A DNA stretch of 64,000 nt, from contig JAHRBC010000002.1 in NCBI GenBank assembly GCA_022702545.1, forward strand, positions 5,270,001 to 5,334,000. Reading direction: 5' to 3'. Origin of the DNA: Phycomyces nitens. Lineage: Eukaryota; Mucoromycota; Mucoromycetes; Mucorales; Phycomycetaceae. The notes below the pieces were generated by a model. It had not been told where the DNA came from. It searched no databases and worked only from the letters and a program-made list of their open reading frames with translations. The translations under genes and the position numbers were made by a program. This document shows positions 12,000-23,637 of the stretch, piece after piece. Position 1 is the first letter of the stretch. Every line of letters starts with the position of its first letter.

Positions 12000-12260
12000 C
12001 TTGTAGTCTCCTTTACAGGTACGGGCTGTGAATGATAATCAAGGATGTTTGTCAACAGAGTGCTCTATTTAAAGGCAGTCATCTATTGATAACAAGTCTA
12101 TTAAAGGCTATCTGGATAGTCCGGCTGTGGATTACGATACCCTGGTCCATCGTCTACTGCAAGGTTCATACGGTGGCGGTGGCGAAGAAGAATAGTTGTA
12201 CTGTGGCAATGCTGATATATCTATCGGGGAAATACGAGACATGGGGAATTGGAGGGCCAT
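12000..12260 (-). pseudogene. Truncated duplicate of the 5' end of the minus-strand gene at 5575-7187
   Basis: Copies of exon 1 (12260-12141) and exon 2 (12082-12000). Exon 1 still reads MALQFPMSRISP with one Pro-to-Ser change. Exon 2 has gained an in-frame TAG where copy 1 has GAG (sixth codon of the exon). The rest of the gene is missing because the duplication ended inside intron 2 and a MITE now follows. It cannot make the parental protein, though its promoter region may still be active. Confidence 0.85.
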
Positions 12261-13579
12261 TTTGATAAAAAGGAAAAATAATAATAAGAAAGACAAGATA
12301 ATAGACAATCGAGTGTCTTTAAACAAGATTGAACGCATTAAAAAAGAAAAATAAAAAAGAGGGGGGGAATGTTTAATATGCAATGTGATAATAGTGGCAT
12401 AGTCAAGGGCCAAACATGATAAAAGCATGTATGCTTGTTTGTTTGCATTCTGTATAAATGTATGATCTGCCAGAGATTGCCAAGATGTGCTTTAGCTATA
12501 TCTAATCTCTTGTTCTAGTGACCATGACTAGGCTTGATAGTCATGACCCACTGTGAAGATGTTTATTAAAGACCTGGTCTAATGAACATATCTTGATATG
12601 CATTGATTAATTTAACTAGAGGATACTACGCGAATATTATTATTATTATGATTATTATTATAAACAATAATAATAATAGAAAAATATGGTCTGCAAACGG
12701 GTGCATGGATGTTTGTACTTTGCATTCTGACATGTCCTGTAATTCTCGTGGCTTTCTTAATCTCGGTCCTGGATATATTCTCGGACTTGTTTGAAAGCTC
12801 AAGACCGAGTGCCTGTATTTCTTATAATCTGGAAAGAGCCAACTTTGGTAGCTTTGTACTCCTTTATCGTTTGAAAAACAAAGCATAATATTTGGGTTAT
12901 GGCGCGCGCGTTGGATCATACAAACGCGTATCTCTCGTATCTGACAGTCATTTGGGTCCAAATGTACGTGATGTGCATTGATCCTATCTATTCCCAAATA
13001 TACTCTCTGCATATGGTCTTTTGGACTAGCTTGCCTGCAAGCCCTCAAGGGGTGAGGATATCTTTATATTTTTCTGCCCACGGATGGTCTCACAAGAAAT
13101 AGCCTGTATTCCCCATGGTCCATCTGCTAAACAATAGGATCACATTGCTTTTCCAAGCCATTAATCATCAATAGCCACATATTATCCGCGACACCTGTGA
13201 ATGCCAGACAGATACCTTAAAGGGGGAAAAGACGCCAAAAACAGCAAGGCCTGTCAAGGACTAGGATTACTAGTGGTCAAAGTAACCTTCATCCTCACCA
13301 GATTACTTCTTTTCTTTGCTTACCACTATAGTATCGCCACTGCAACTTTTTCATTTTTTTAGACAAATATTTCCTAAAACGGAAATCGGCGCATAGCTTT
13401 ACCCACCATTTTCAGCCAATCAGACAGTTTTATTCAATGACTGCTTCTCCTGCAACCCGGACTTGTCTTTTTTATAAACCTCGCTGCCTTTTTATTCACA
13501 ACACGCCCGTGTCCCTTGATACTCTTTGCCTCTTTTTCTGTCACTCTTTTGTCCAAAGCAAGAGAGAGACACACAAAAA
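12261..13579. other. Upstream region of amidohydrolase copy 2 (duplicate of 7188-8514)
   Basis: Nearly the same sequence as the copy 1 intergenic region, including CCAAT and TATA motifs. Small differences cluster just upstream of the CCAAT box (about 13345-13410). No separate gene. Confidence 0.6.
13473..13478 (+). promoter_or_regulatory. TATA box of amidohydrolase copy 2
   Basis: TATAAA about 100 bases upstream of the ATG at 13580, equivalent to the copy 1 motif. Confidence 0.6.
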
Positions 13580-16500
13580 ATGGCTGGACAGATATCTGGC
13601 TATGATGCCATCCCTTCAAATGATCCAGCATCCCCTGAAGCAAGCGAACAAACCCCTCTCAACTGGTGGAACCGCATCCGCCCCTCACGCAAACTGAGCT
13701 GTGGTCGCATTGGATACATCTTGCTCGCCTTGACAGCAGTCGCTTTCTCAATTTCGGCCCTCTTGGCAACCTTTTTACCTTCCAGCAGCCCATCTTCTGT
13801 CCCAACCTCCCGTCTAGAGTCCCCTGTCAAACCTGGCATTTCTCAAGAAGCCCTCCAGGCTGGCCTTGACCGCTGTAATGCACTCCAGCAACCCCGAAAG
13901 ATCCATAAACCCGACACCAACCGTTCAAATCCCCGCGTACCAAAGGGCACCAAACCAGTTCTTTTGCGCAATGCTGTCGTATGGGATGGTCAAGGTGGAG
14001 TACAGGAAGGTGTCGATGTATACCTGAAAGATGGCGTAATTAAAGGCGTAGGACACGACCTCAAGATCGATAGTGATACAAAGTCAATTGACGTCGGTGG
14101 CCGCATTGTTGGTCCTGGATTGGTGGACATGCACAAGTAAGAGAAATAATCAATCACTAATGGTGATAACCTTTTTTTAAAAGCTTGCTAATATCCTCAT
14201 TACAATAAAAGCCACCTGGGTGTCTATAGCTGGCCATCATTTGATGGAACTCAAGACACCAACGAGATGAGTGAGCCAATGACGCCATTTGTTCGATCTC
14301 TGGACGCCTTTAACCCTTCAGATAATGCTATCAAGATTGTGGCCTCTGGTGGTGTAACATCTGTACTTGTTCTTCCTGGGTCTGGAAACATTGCTGGTGG
14401 CGAGGCATATGCATTCAAGCTGAGAGAAGTACCAACCACTAGCAATGAAGACATGCTTATCCAGGCAGGCGAGCCCAAGGAGGGTCAATGGCGCTGGATG
14501 AAGATGGCCTGTGGAGAGAACCCTAAGCGCGTATACGGCAACCGTGGAATGGCTCCCATGACACGCATGGGAGAAGCCTATCTTCTCCGTGAAAGTCTGG
14601 AAAAGGCCCAAAAGCTCAAGCAGGATCAAGAGGACTGGTGCAATGCTGCCCAGAGTATATCTTCCCATGGTGGTCGCCTTGAGTCGCGTTTCCCCATCGA
14701 TCTAAAGTTGGAGTCTCTTGTGAGTCTGTTGCGTGGTGATGTATTGCTCAACATCCATTGCTACATGACACACGACATTGAGGCCATGATTCGCCATTCG
14801 CTCGAATTCAACTTTACCATCAGTGCATTCCACCACGCCCATGATGCCTACCGCATTCCTGAAATCATCAAGCGAGCTGCCAACAACATCACTATTGCTG
14901 TCTTTGCTGACTTTTGGGGCTACAAGGAAGAGGCCTTCCATGCTTCTCCTCGTGCACCAAAGATCCTCTTTGATGCCGGCATCCCTGTTGCTTTCAAGAG
15001 CGATCATCCAGCAATTAACTCCCAGCACTTGATGTTTGAGGCCGCAAAGGGTGCTCATTATGGACTTCCTGCCCAAGAAGCCTTCAAGTCCGTCACTTCT
15101 GTGCCTGCTAATGCCATGGGTCTTGGACATCGTATTGGATCCCTCAAGGTTGGCTATGATGCCGATGTCGTTGTCTGGGATAGATCTCCCCTTGCCCTCG
15201 GTGCTACCCCAATCCAGGTATTTGTAGATGGTGTTGCCTTGTTCGATGCTCCTGCCCTTGAAGAAGGAGCCTTAAAGGCAAAGAAGGAAACCCCCAAACA
15301 GACTCCCCTCAAGACCCTCAAGAAAGAGAATGTTGTCGAGGCTGCCGGTGCAAAGAACTTTGTCCTGAGAAACGTCGGACGTGTATGGCGTGAAAATGAG
15401 CTTACTGATGCATCCGAGGTGGTCGTAACAGACGGAAAGATTGTGTGTGTTGGCAATGACTGCACTAGCTCACTCAAGAGCATGTCTACCCAGGATTACC
15501 ACACCATTGACCTTCAGGGCGGCTATGTTCTTCCTGTAAGTAGTGCCAAATAGGCCTAAATCTGTACTTATAAAGCCATCTAGGGACTTGTGGCAGTTGG
15601 ATCCAGCCTTGGTCTTGTAGAGATTCTTTTCGAGCCTTCTACTGGAGATGGAGTCGCAAAGGCTTCCTCTTCCCAAGACCCCAAGACTGTCTTGGAGGCA
15701 TTTGATGGACTAAAGTTTGGAACTCGCCATCTTGAAGAAGCTTACAAGGGTGGTGTTTTGACCACAATCACTGCTCCCATGTCCCAAAATGTGGTGGTTG
15801 GTGTTAGTGTGGCATTCAGGACCAATGCTGATTCAAGTAAGTTGAGGCTCAAGTAAACTGTATGGATTCCAATACTAAATGGTGTTATGGTAGTGCTGTC
15901 TGAGGGTGCCATTATTGCTCATGCCGTGGCCCTTCATCTGCAGATTGGAGACAGTGTAAAGTCAAGTGTATTCCCAACCGTGTCCTCTCAGATTAGCTAT
16001 ATCCGTAAGCTGTTTGTTGAGAACAGCAAGTCTGACAACTACTATGGCAAGGCAGCTCGCGGCGAGATTCCCTTGATTGTCTCGGTCAACAACAAGGACG
16101 AGATTGCGTCTCTCATCCAGCTCAAGAAACACCATCTCTCTAGCGCAAAGATGTCCATCATGGGTGGCGCAGAGGCCCATCTGGTCGCCCCCTATCTGGC
16201 TGCTGCAGACATTGCTGTCATTCTGCGTCCTGGCCTTTGTACTCCAGAAAGTTTTGATTCGATCCACTGCCTTACTGGCGCACCCTTGACAAATGGAACT
16301 ACTGCCCATGTCCTCCATCAGCATGGTGTAAAGATTGGATTGGGTGTATTTGACGATGGCGTGGCCCGCAACCTGGCATGGGATGCTGGATGGCTATCTG
16401 TAACCTCTGATGAGAGCTACGGACTGATCTCAGAGGCTCAGGCAGTCGAATTCATTACTACCAATCTGTGGGATATCTTTGGTCTCCGTCAAGACAATCT

Positions 16501-16600
16501 CTTCGCCAATGATTTTGTTGTCTGGTCCGCAAGTCCATTTGCCATGAATACCCGCCCTGTCTTTAGCTACTCGCAACAAGAAGGCATCCAGACCATCTAA
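13580..16600 (+). CDS. Membrane-anchored amidohydrolase, copy 2
   Basis: Exons 13580-14136, 14212-15535, 15584-15836 and 15894-16600 have exactly the same lengths as copy 1 and give 946 residues, so the gene appears intact. The metal motif reads VDMHNHLG, keeping HxH but changing the middle residue from Thr to Asn. Just after it, copy 2 has SFDGTQ where copy 1 has ELAGTQ. Around the later His/Asp ligands it reads AHDAYRI and FADFWGYKEE where copy 1 has ALDAYRV and FSDHWGYKKE. The ligands ISAFHH and KSDHP are unchanged. Family and topology are as for copy 1; the clustered changes near the catalytic pocket could mean a shifted substrate range, which is inference. Confidence 0.88.
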
Positions 16601-16689
16601 TCGACACCTTGTTCTCTCTCTCTCTCTCTCTCTCTCTTTCCTTGGTGTGAATTTTATCACCAATAATAATAATAAAAGTAATAATTATA

Positions 16690-16922
16690 ATTATATTAAT
16701 ACTTCCAAGCCAAAATAAATATTCAACAAAAATATCAAGCCCAATGAGTGCGAGCCAGGTGGCGGGCAGAGGGGAATCAAGGGGAAAAAAAATACAGAGC
16801 CATTGATAAAATAGAGTGTGTTTATTATATTATTTTTTTAGACCATTTGATTTTACAAGACCTTGTTCCTTTTTTTTTGTTCGTTCCTTTTTTTCTTTCT
16901 TTAACAAAGACTAATTGCAAGG
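16690..16922. other. Short spacer before the DnaJ gene
   Basis: Unique sequence after the duplication, T-rich just before the DnaJ start codon. No gene seen. Confidence 0.5.
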
Positions 16923-18300
16923 ATGCGTTATGGTGCTGTTTGGCTGTTTGGCCTGCTGAGTGTCTTTATGCTTGCAGTCATGGTTGAGGCGGGTAGAGAT
17001 TACTATCGCATTCTCGATGTTCCGCGCGACGCGTCAAAGAGTCAGATCAAGAAGCATTACAAAAAATTGTCACGAGTATACCATCCCGATAAGAATCCTA
17101 ATGACAAGGAAGCTGCTGCAAAGTTTATGGAACTGGCTGATGGTACATTACTCATCACTAGAGGGACGTTTTTTCCTTTTGCTCATTCCGGTAATTAGCC
17201 TATAGTGTACTTTCGGATGACGAGAAGCGACCCATCTATGACAGATATGGCGAAGAGGGTCTGGAGCAGCACAAGTCTGGCAATGGTGGACATCACCAGA
17301 ACCCTTTTGATATCTTTTCGCACTTTTTTGGAGGCAAGTATATTCTTATATTACCTTTATATTGCAAGGACAGGCAATTGATTCAGTCTTTTTTTTTTGG
17401 ACATATAAAGGAGGACATCATGGACATGCCCAAGAGCGAAAGGGACCCAATATGCAGGTAGTGCTAGAGGTATCTTTGGAGGATCTGTATAATGGAGCAA
17501 ACATCGAAGTGGATATTTCAAAGCAAGCTGTATGCGACCATTGCCATGGCAGCGGTGCGCGTCGGTCAGAGGATATTGTGACCTGTCCTGTATGCTCTGG
17601 AAGAGGTGTGACACTTGCAAGAATCCAAATTGCACCTGGAATGGTCCAGCAGATCCAGCAGACGTGTGATAAGTGTGGTGGAAAGGGCAAGACGATCAAG
17701 ACACCTTGCCCGGTTTGTGCTGGCAAAAAGGTCAGGCGTGCAAATGAACAGTATTCGATTGCTATTGACAAGGGCATGAATGACGGCGAGACGGTGGTAA
17801 GATCATTGAACAAAAGAAAAAGTATGCTTTGCTAATGGACACTCTAGGTTTTGGAACAAGAGGGCGATGAATATCCAGATGCTGTTCCCGGTGATATTAT
17901 ATTCGTTGTCTCTACTTTACCCCATGCTGTGTTTGAAAGACGTGGTCAAGCCCTGTACACAAAGCAACATATCACTCTTATTGAAGCACTTACTGGCTTT
18001 GAAAAGACATTGAAGCACTTGGACGGCAGCACAGTAACACTCGCACGACAGGGAGTTACCCAATACGGCTTTGTGCAGACGATCAAGGGTCAAGGCATGC
18101 CTCTCCATGACAACCCTACACAACACGGAGACCTCTTTGTGGAGTACAATGTCGTGTTTCCTACGCATATCGATCCCGAAGTTGTAGAGCGTATGTATTC
18201 CTTTAAAGAAAAGAAAAAACCAGCACTTTCTAATGTCTGATCTGTAGTTCTTCGCCAAGGAGCCCATTATCCACCAGCTCTTGTACATCAAGAGCTCTAA
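16923..18300 (+). CDS. scj1: ER-lumenal DnaJ co-chaperone (Scj1/ERdj3 type)
   Basis: Five exons (16923-17142, 17199-17333, 17411-17796, 17848-18190, 18248-18300) give 378 residues. A signal peptide ([17 protein letters not shown]) precedes a J domain with HPD (YHPDKNPND). A short Gly/Phe stretch follows, then four CxxC zinc-finger repeats ([32 protein letters not shown]) and the peptide-binding C-terminal domain. With the last intron removed the protein ends HQEL, a KDEL-like retrieval signal, which fits an ER chaperone that hands unfolded clients to BiP/Kar2. Intron 2 has a GC donor (GGAG|GCAAGT); no GT alternative keeps the frame. Length matches yeast Scj1. Confidence 0.93.
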
Positions 18301-18654
18301 GTCATTTCATATATTATAGAAATCTAAAGATTAGATGTGTAAATTAATGTTCTTTCTCTTTGGTAACACTTTATAATGAATAATAACCACGGGCATATTT
18401 ATGAGTTTCTCAGACCACTTTTTTTTTCTCAAATGTCTTGACACAATTCCACACGGCCTTTACCAAATGAATTTTAGGTTGATGTTTAGCGATAAGCCAA
18501 ATTTACACAATCTTTAAAGAATATTTATTTTTAATCAATTTTGAAACACTTTTATAGATGGTTGCTAGCAAGCTATAGACGAAATAACAGTAGTGATTGG
18601 GCTCTTTGGATTCCAATCATTGAGTGCAATGTATGCCATGTATGTAATGTAGAG

Positions 18655-18687
<33 letters not shown>

Positions 18688-18690
18688 TTT
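18655..18690. repeat. (ATT)n microsatellite followed by a G run
   Basis: About eleven ATT units, followed directly by a run of nine G residues. Confidence 0.9.
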
Positions 18691-20378
18691 GGGGGGGGAG
18701 GTGTCTGGTGTTGCTGTGTCACACCGCGAACAAATATATGTCGGATTCTTGATAGGCACCATATGGCCCATACGAGTGCCTTTAAAGACGTTCCAAGTAT
18801 TAGAAATCTTTGGCCATGGAAGAATTGCTTGTGGCAGAAATTCGACTGTTGTGACAATGTTGTACTTGTGGATGTGCTCCCCAACAAATGTCAATTATGG
18901 CGTCAAGACCTTTTTCAAACCATGAGCTGCATACTGTCTTACTACTTGAGGACATTTGTACGACAAGAATCAAAGATGTTCTTTACGTCTTTCAATTGCC
19001 ATGGTTGATTAGACTTGTCTGATATTCAGAAAGATGTTGCAACTAATATTTGTAAATATTTCTGATTAAAATACGTGTCGTACAGTCTCTAGACTCCTTT
19101 GATCACTGAACAAATAGATTTGTCAAGCTGGTATCTGGTCTCGGTAGCCAAAATCAGATCTATCCTTATAGCTTGAGCTGACCATTAATATTCTGGATAG
19201 AATAGCCACGGAAAAATAGGCGGAATATAACGGGCCTGTGGTAAAAATGCTTGTGGAGCCAATAAAATTTGGATTCAGGGCCAGTTTGGCTTGGTTGATG
19301 AAGGTCTACAAAACATCTCATTACCCATAGATAGAACACAGGTAATTGTTGCACGCCTGTAGTGCAACTGTCTTCAATGAGCTTACATGCCCAGACTGGC
19401 ATGCCCAGACTGGCAGCCATTTATACTCTCAACTTGATTCCAAACAACAAAGACATTGGTGGATTTCACATGCATAGGAGCCATTTACTCAACCCAGCCT
19501 AGAAGGTTATATTTTTATACATCTTTAAATTTGAAGTTTCCCCAGACAGCCAATGTTACATTTCTTATATCTTTTTTGTTTTGTTGTTGTTGCCATAAGA
19601 TACAGTCAATTGCAGACTATCAGGTATCATGGTTTGCTTTAAATTTTGGTGTTCACAATGTGTTGGCCATAGCATTCGCCTCGTTACATCGCTTGTATCG
19701 GAATTGTATCCTTTTCCAAGAGCTTATCGAGTGCCAGTTTTCTTTGTTCTTTCAGCGCCCGCTCTGCACACAAGATATAATTGCCTTCCAAGCTTGTAAA
19801 ATTATAAATATTTTACATGCCTACCTTTTGTCTGGCTCCATCTTGGTTTCCTGTGCCTCGTAGGACAGTGTTTATCACATGTACTCCTATTACTGTTCTT
19901 CTGTATATACTTTACATTGCTAGCCAATAACATGTAATATCATTAGACCTCAATTAGGCCCACAAAGCATAGTCCAGGCACCTTTATCCTATTCATTCCA
20001 TTGACCAGAATCAATAAAGTTGATGCGGTTTTTCTTTAAGGGTTTGCATTTCAAAGAGGCATATATTCTAGTCGTCCAAAAGGACTGAGCTCAATTTGCC
20101 ATGGTACCACAGGCACTTTACAGACGTTGCTAGGCTACAAATGACTTGCCTGTCATTCCTATTGATTGTGCTTCTCAATCGTGTTTTCTTTCTTTATTTT
20201 TTTGATGATGATGAAAAGGTTTGGTAGATACAAGTGGTATTAGGGAGATCTGATGGACAATGAATTGATAGTTGAATCAATTGCTTTTCGTTGTCCAGCT
20301 TAAAGACTATCTCGGACGGATTAAGGCCAGAATTCTCTTTTGCAGTGGTATCTCAACCGTGCAACATTGATCAAACAG

Positions 20379-20384
20379 TATAAA
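20379..20384 (+). promoter_or_regulatory. TATA box of the carotenoid oxygenase gene
   Basis: TATAAA, 93 bases before the ATG at 20472. Confidence 0.55.
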
Positions 20385-20471
20385 GTAGCCATCTCTCTTG
20401 CTGTTCTGTGCTCACATCAGAAAAAAAATCTGAATCAATCTCTTTCTCTCTTCTAATAATAATTCCCTTCA

Positions 20472-22488
20472 ATGCTCACTCCTGCTGCCGAAAATCCTCT
20501 TCGCGAACAGGGTCTCCCAGCACCCTCCCCAATCGGATACAACAATGTTCCTGCCTTTAATAAGCCTGTCGAACTCACAATCGAGGGCATCATCCCAGAG
20601 TGGGTGAATGGTGTCATGTACCGTGCAGGTAAAATAAAAACAAAACAAACAAAATAAACAATGCAATTGCGAGGTAGATCTCTAACAAATCTTAAATATA
20701 AGGCTCTGGACGTTATAATCTCTTGCTTGAGAACGGCGATACATTCCATATCGGACATCCCTTTGATGGCCTTGCAATGTTGCACCGGTTTGAGCTATCG
20801 GGTGAGACGCAAACTGTCCAGTATTCCTCACGCCACACCTCCCATGGTGTAGAACGTCGCATCAAAGCAAAAGACCCAACACTCCTCACATTTGGTCCAG
20901 ATCCCTGCAAGACCATCTTTGGCCGTATCCAGTCTGTCTATCACCATATCTCCAAGTTTGGAAGCAATGCAAAGATCCAAGAGGACGACCCGGAGTTCGA
21001 CATGGTCAATGTTACAATCACACCAAACTTCCCGCTTGGTGAGCGGCTCGAGGCCGAGCTAGGTGTCAAGCGAGGCGAGGCTCTTGTTGTCAAGAGAGAT
21101 GCCAATACGCTCCAGGTTGTCGATAACAAGACTCTTAGTAAGTAGGCAAAAAGGTAGCGCGATCAACATCTTTATTAAACAATTCTATAGAACCTCTCAA
21201 GATGTTTACCTATGCCCATGTGGATAATAAGCTCCAAGGTCAGCTCTGTGCCTCTCATCATCAGTACGACGAGGAGACGGACGAATATGTCAACTTTACT
21301 GTCAGACTTGGTCCTATCCCATCCTTCCAATCCTACACACTTGGTCCTTATTTGCCTACTCCCAAGGGATCAAAGGAATCCATGCCCGCCCCCCAGGTTC
21401 GCCTCCATGAGCCCATCTATCGCCACCTGGGAGCCTGGCGTACACTTGAGCCTCTGAAGCCTGCATATATCCACTCGTTCAGCATGACAAAGAACTATAT
21501 CATTATTCCCAACTTCCCATATTACTATAGCTTTGGTGGCATGTCAGCTTTGTATTACTCTTGTGCTTATCAGACCTTTTATTGGGACGAGACTCGCCCT
21601 ACACTCTTCCAGGTCGTTGATCGCAAGACTGGCCGCCACGTTGCTACTTACGATGCCGACCCATGCTTTGCCTTCCATTCTGCAAACGCGTGGGATGAAG
21701 AAGTTGAACTTCCAGGAGGTGGCAAGGAACGCGTCATTTACATGGACTACTGCATGTATGAAAACACTGATATTGTGGATGCCAGTTTTGATCTCGGCAA
21801 GACTCCTACTGGTTTTGATGCTTCCAAGGTTGAGCCTGCACGCTTCAAGATCAAGAGACACACTGACGATAAAAAGGACCACAAGATCGCACCCTCCCAG
21901 CTTAGACGTTATCGTCTTGGAAACGTGCCTGTCACCACCACTGATGCTCCCGAAACCTCGCGCTGGTCGCCAAAGGGAATTACGGGCTTGCTTTCCGGCA
22001 TCTTTGATTTCAATAAGCGTCGAGTGGCATCATACACAGTATTGGGCTCCGATATTGAGTTGCCTCGATTCAACTCAAACTACAATCTTCGCAAGTATCG
22101 CTATGTGTGGGGTGTATGTGAGTCTATTTATGCTCCTCCCTATGCAAGTGGCACGGTCGTAAATGGCCTTATCAAGCTTGATCTCGACAATCCTACCCTG
22201 TGCAAGAACACAGACAAGGAAAGTTCAGCAAAGTTCTGGGATCAACCCGGCTGCTCTTGTTCCGAGCCCATCTTTATCGCCAACCCCGAACAAAAGGCTG
22301 AAGATGATGGTGTGCTGATTTCGACCGTCAACACCACCACGCCCGACGGCAAGGAGTCGTGCTTCCTCTTGATCGTCGATGCTGCAACCATGGCTGAAGT
22401 TGGCCGCACTACCCTGGGTGCATTTACAGCCATGACTATTCACGGCAGTTTTGTCGACTCTACTGGCAAGGGTGTTGCCGTCAACTAA
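20472..22488 (+). CDS. Carotenoid cleavage oxygenase (CarS/AcaA family)
   Basis: Exons 20472-20628, 20703-21137 and 21191-22488 give 629 residues. The N-terminal part has NGVMYRAGSGRYN and GHPFDGLAMLHRF, hallmarks of the seven-bladed carotenoid oxygenase fold. Four histidines that would bind Fe(II) can be placed: ASHHQYD, HSFSMTKNY, AFHSANAW and the C-terminal IHGSFV. The enzyme should split a conjugated double bond of a carotenoid or apocarotenoid with O2. In Mucorales, CarS and AcaA act in sequence on beta-carotene to start apocarotenoid and trisporic acid synthesis. I cannot tell from memory which paralogue this is, so no symbol is given. No signal peptide is seen; cytosolic or lipid-associated is likely. 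Confidence 0.92.
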
Positions 22489-22650
22489 AACAATCTATAA
22501 TATCATTCCATCATTCCCCAATATTCCCAGTATTCCAGTATTCCAGTATTTTCGCATCGATTTTCATTTTCTCAAGATATTAAAGAAGAGCTAGACAACT
22601 TTTCAATTCAATACAATTCAATTTAATAAATAAAAGTCTTTTTATTATTA

Positions 22651-23532
22651 TTATTCAATAACCATGTCAATCTGATCCAGGGCAAACCGCCGCCATTTAT
22701 ACCATGTCATTGCCTGTAGCAGACTATCACCAAGATCATCTTGCTTCTTTTCTTGTCTAAAACTGTTTAATATCTCATCAGGGCAATGTATATCCTGCTT
22801 GTCAATCAAGCCATTGACTAACCCCACACACGCCTTTTTCTTGCCATAATAACGTCTCAGACTATCATCAGTTAATCCCTCTAGTGCTTCATCCCAGGCC
22901 TTGTCAACTGCTCCTCGCTGGATAGGCTCCATCACGATAATATTGGCTGTCCTGACTTCTTCAAGGCCATACCATATCATTGCCTCTATAGCATTCACTC
23001 TGATCGTAGACTCTAGTACACTGTGAGCACCCCCTGACCGATATCTCTGTTGCTCAACCACCACGGCACCCACTTTATCGATCCATGGCCCAATCTTGGT
23101 CTGAATGAACTGGCGTACCAGGGGTGCAGTTATTGATGGGTGGAAGGAAGGCAATTCTAGATCAGCACGGATCCAGTTACGGATCGTGTTATTGCTGTCC
23201 AAATGACAAAATGCCAGGTTACGGTATCCGAGATCAAACGAGAGCACAGAGGACGGAAGGGCCCTTTGGCGCACATATTGCCCTTGAATGTCTCCATTGC
23301 TTATAATGTTATCGTAATGATTCTGGAGGCGAGTAATAAGCTCACTCTTCCGTCCACTAGTAGCTAAGCCACTATGGCTCATGATTTCCTTGAGCTGGCG
23401 TCCCTTTTTGGCAGAAAGACTTTTTTTAAAGATGAATATTGATGAGCTGATTATTAATGACTACCTTTGGGACACTAGTTCACGCACACGCTCTGTATGG
23501 ATTGATCTCCTGAGCACCTGGCCCAACAACAT
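22651..23532 (-). CDS. cce1: Mitochondrial Holliday junction resolvase (Cce1/Ydc2)
   Basis: Two exons (23532-23465 and 23419-22651) with a 45-bp intron give 278 residues. The N-terminus (MLLGQVLRRSIHTERV) is basic and amphipathic, as in mitochondrial presequences. A SAP-like DNA-binding helix pair follows (LKEIMSHSGLATSGRKSELI). The catalytic core shows the RNase-H-like acidic residues of the family: SFDLGYRNLAFC, VVVEQQRYR and KQDDLGDSLLQ. Cce1/Ydc2 cuts four-way junctions in mitochondrial DNA so recombining genomes can segregate. The start of eL42's stop codon side lies only about 105 bp upstream, both genes on the minus strand. Confidence 0.93.
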
Positions 23533-23637
23533 TAGAAATTACAATTAAGAGAAAGAGAGAAAGTGAAAAAGAGAAAAAGATTATGTTGCGGCAAAACAAG
23601 GCTCGATAATATCGCGTTGAATTTTATTGACGTTAAT

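Larger units (their letters stand above)
11955..16689. repeat. Tandem segmental duplication, copy 2
   Basis: Direct repeat of 6882-11621, starting at TATAACGTATTTATTGAC and ending at GTAATAATTATA, where unique sequence resumes. Differences are scattered substitutions, a shorter amidohydrolase intron 1 (75 versus 83 bp) and a longer CT run after the stop codon. Confidence 0.95.
18301..20471. other. Intergenic, 2.2 kb, no firm gene
   Basis: Contains an (ATT)n microsatellite, a duplicated 14-base ATGCCCAGACTGGC motif near 19385-19412, and a short coding-looking minus-strand snippet at 19684-19841 (see findings). The distal end is the carotenoid oxygenase promoter. Confidence 0.55.

Noticed and set aside
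18541..19008. 155-codon open frame with a run of Ile
   Set aside because: The Ile run is a translated ATT microsatellite; no start context, motif or splice support. The overlapping minus-strand frame (18565-18894) is equally unsupported.
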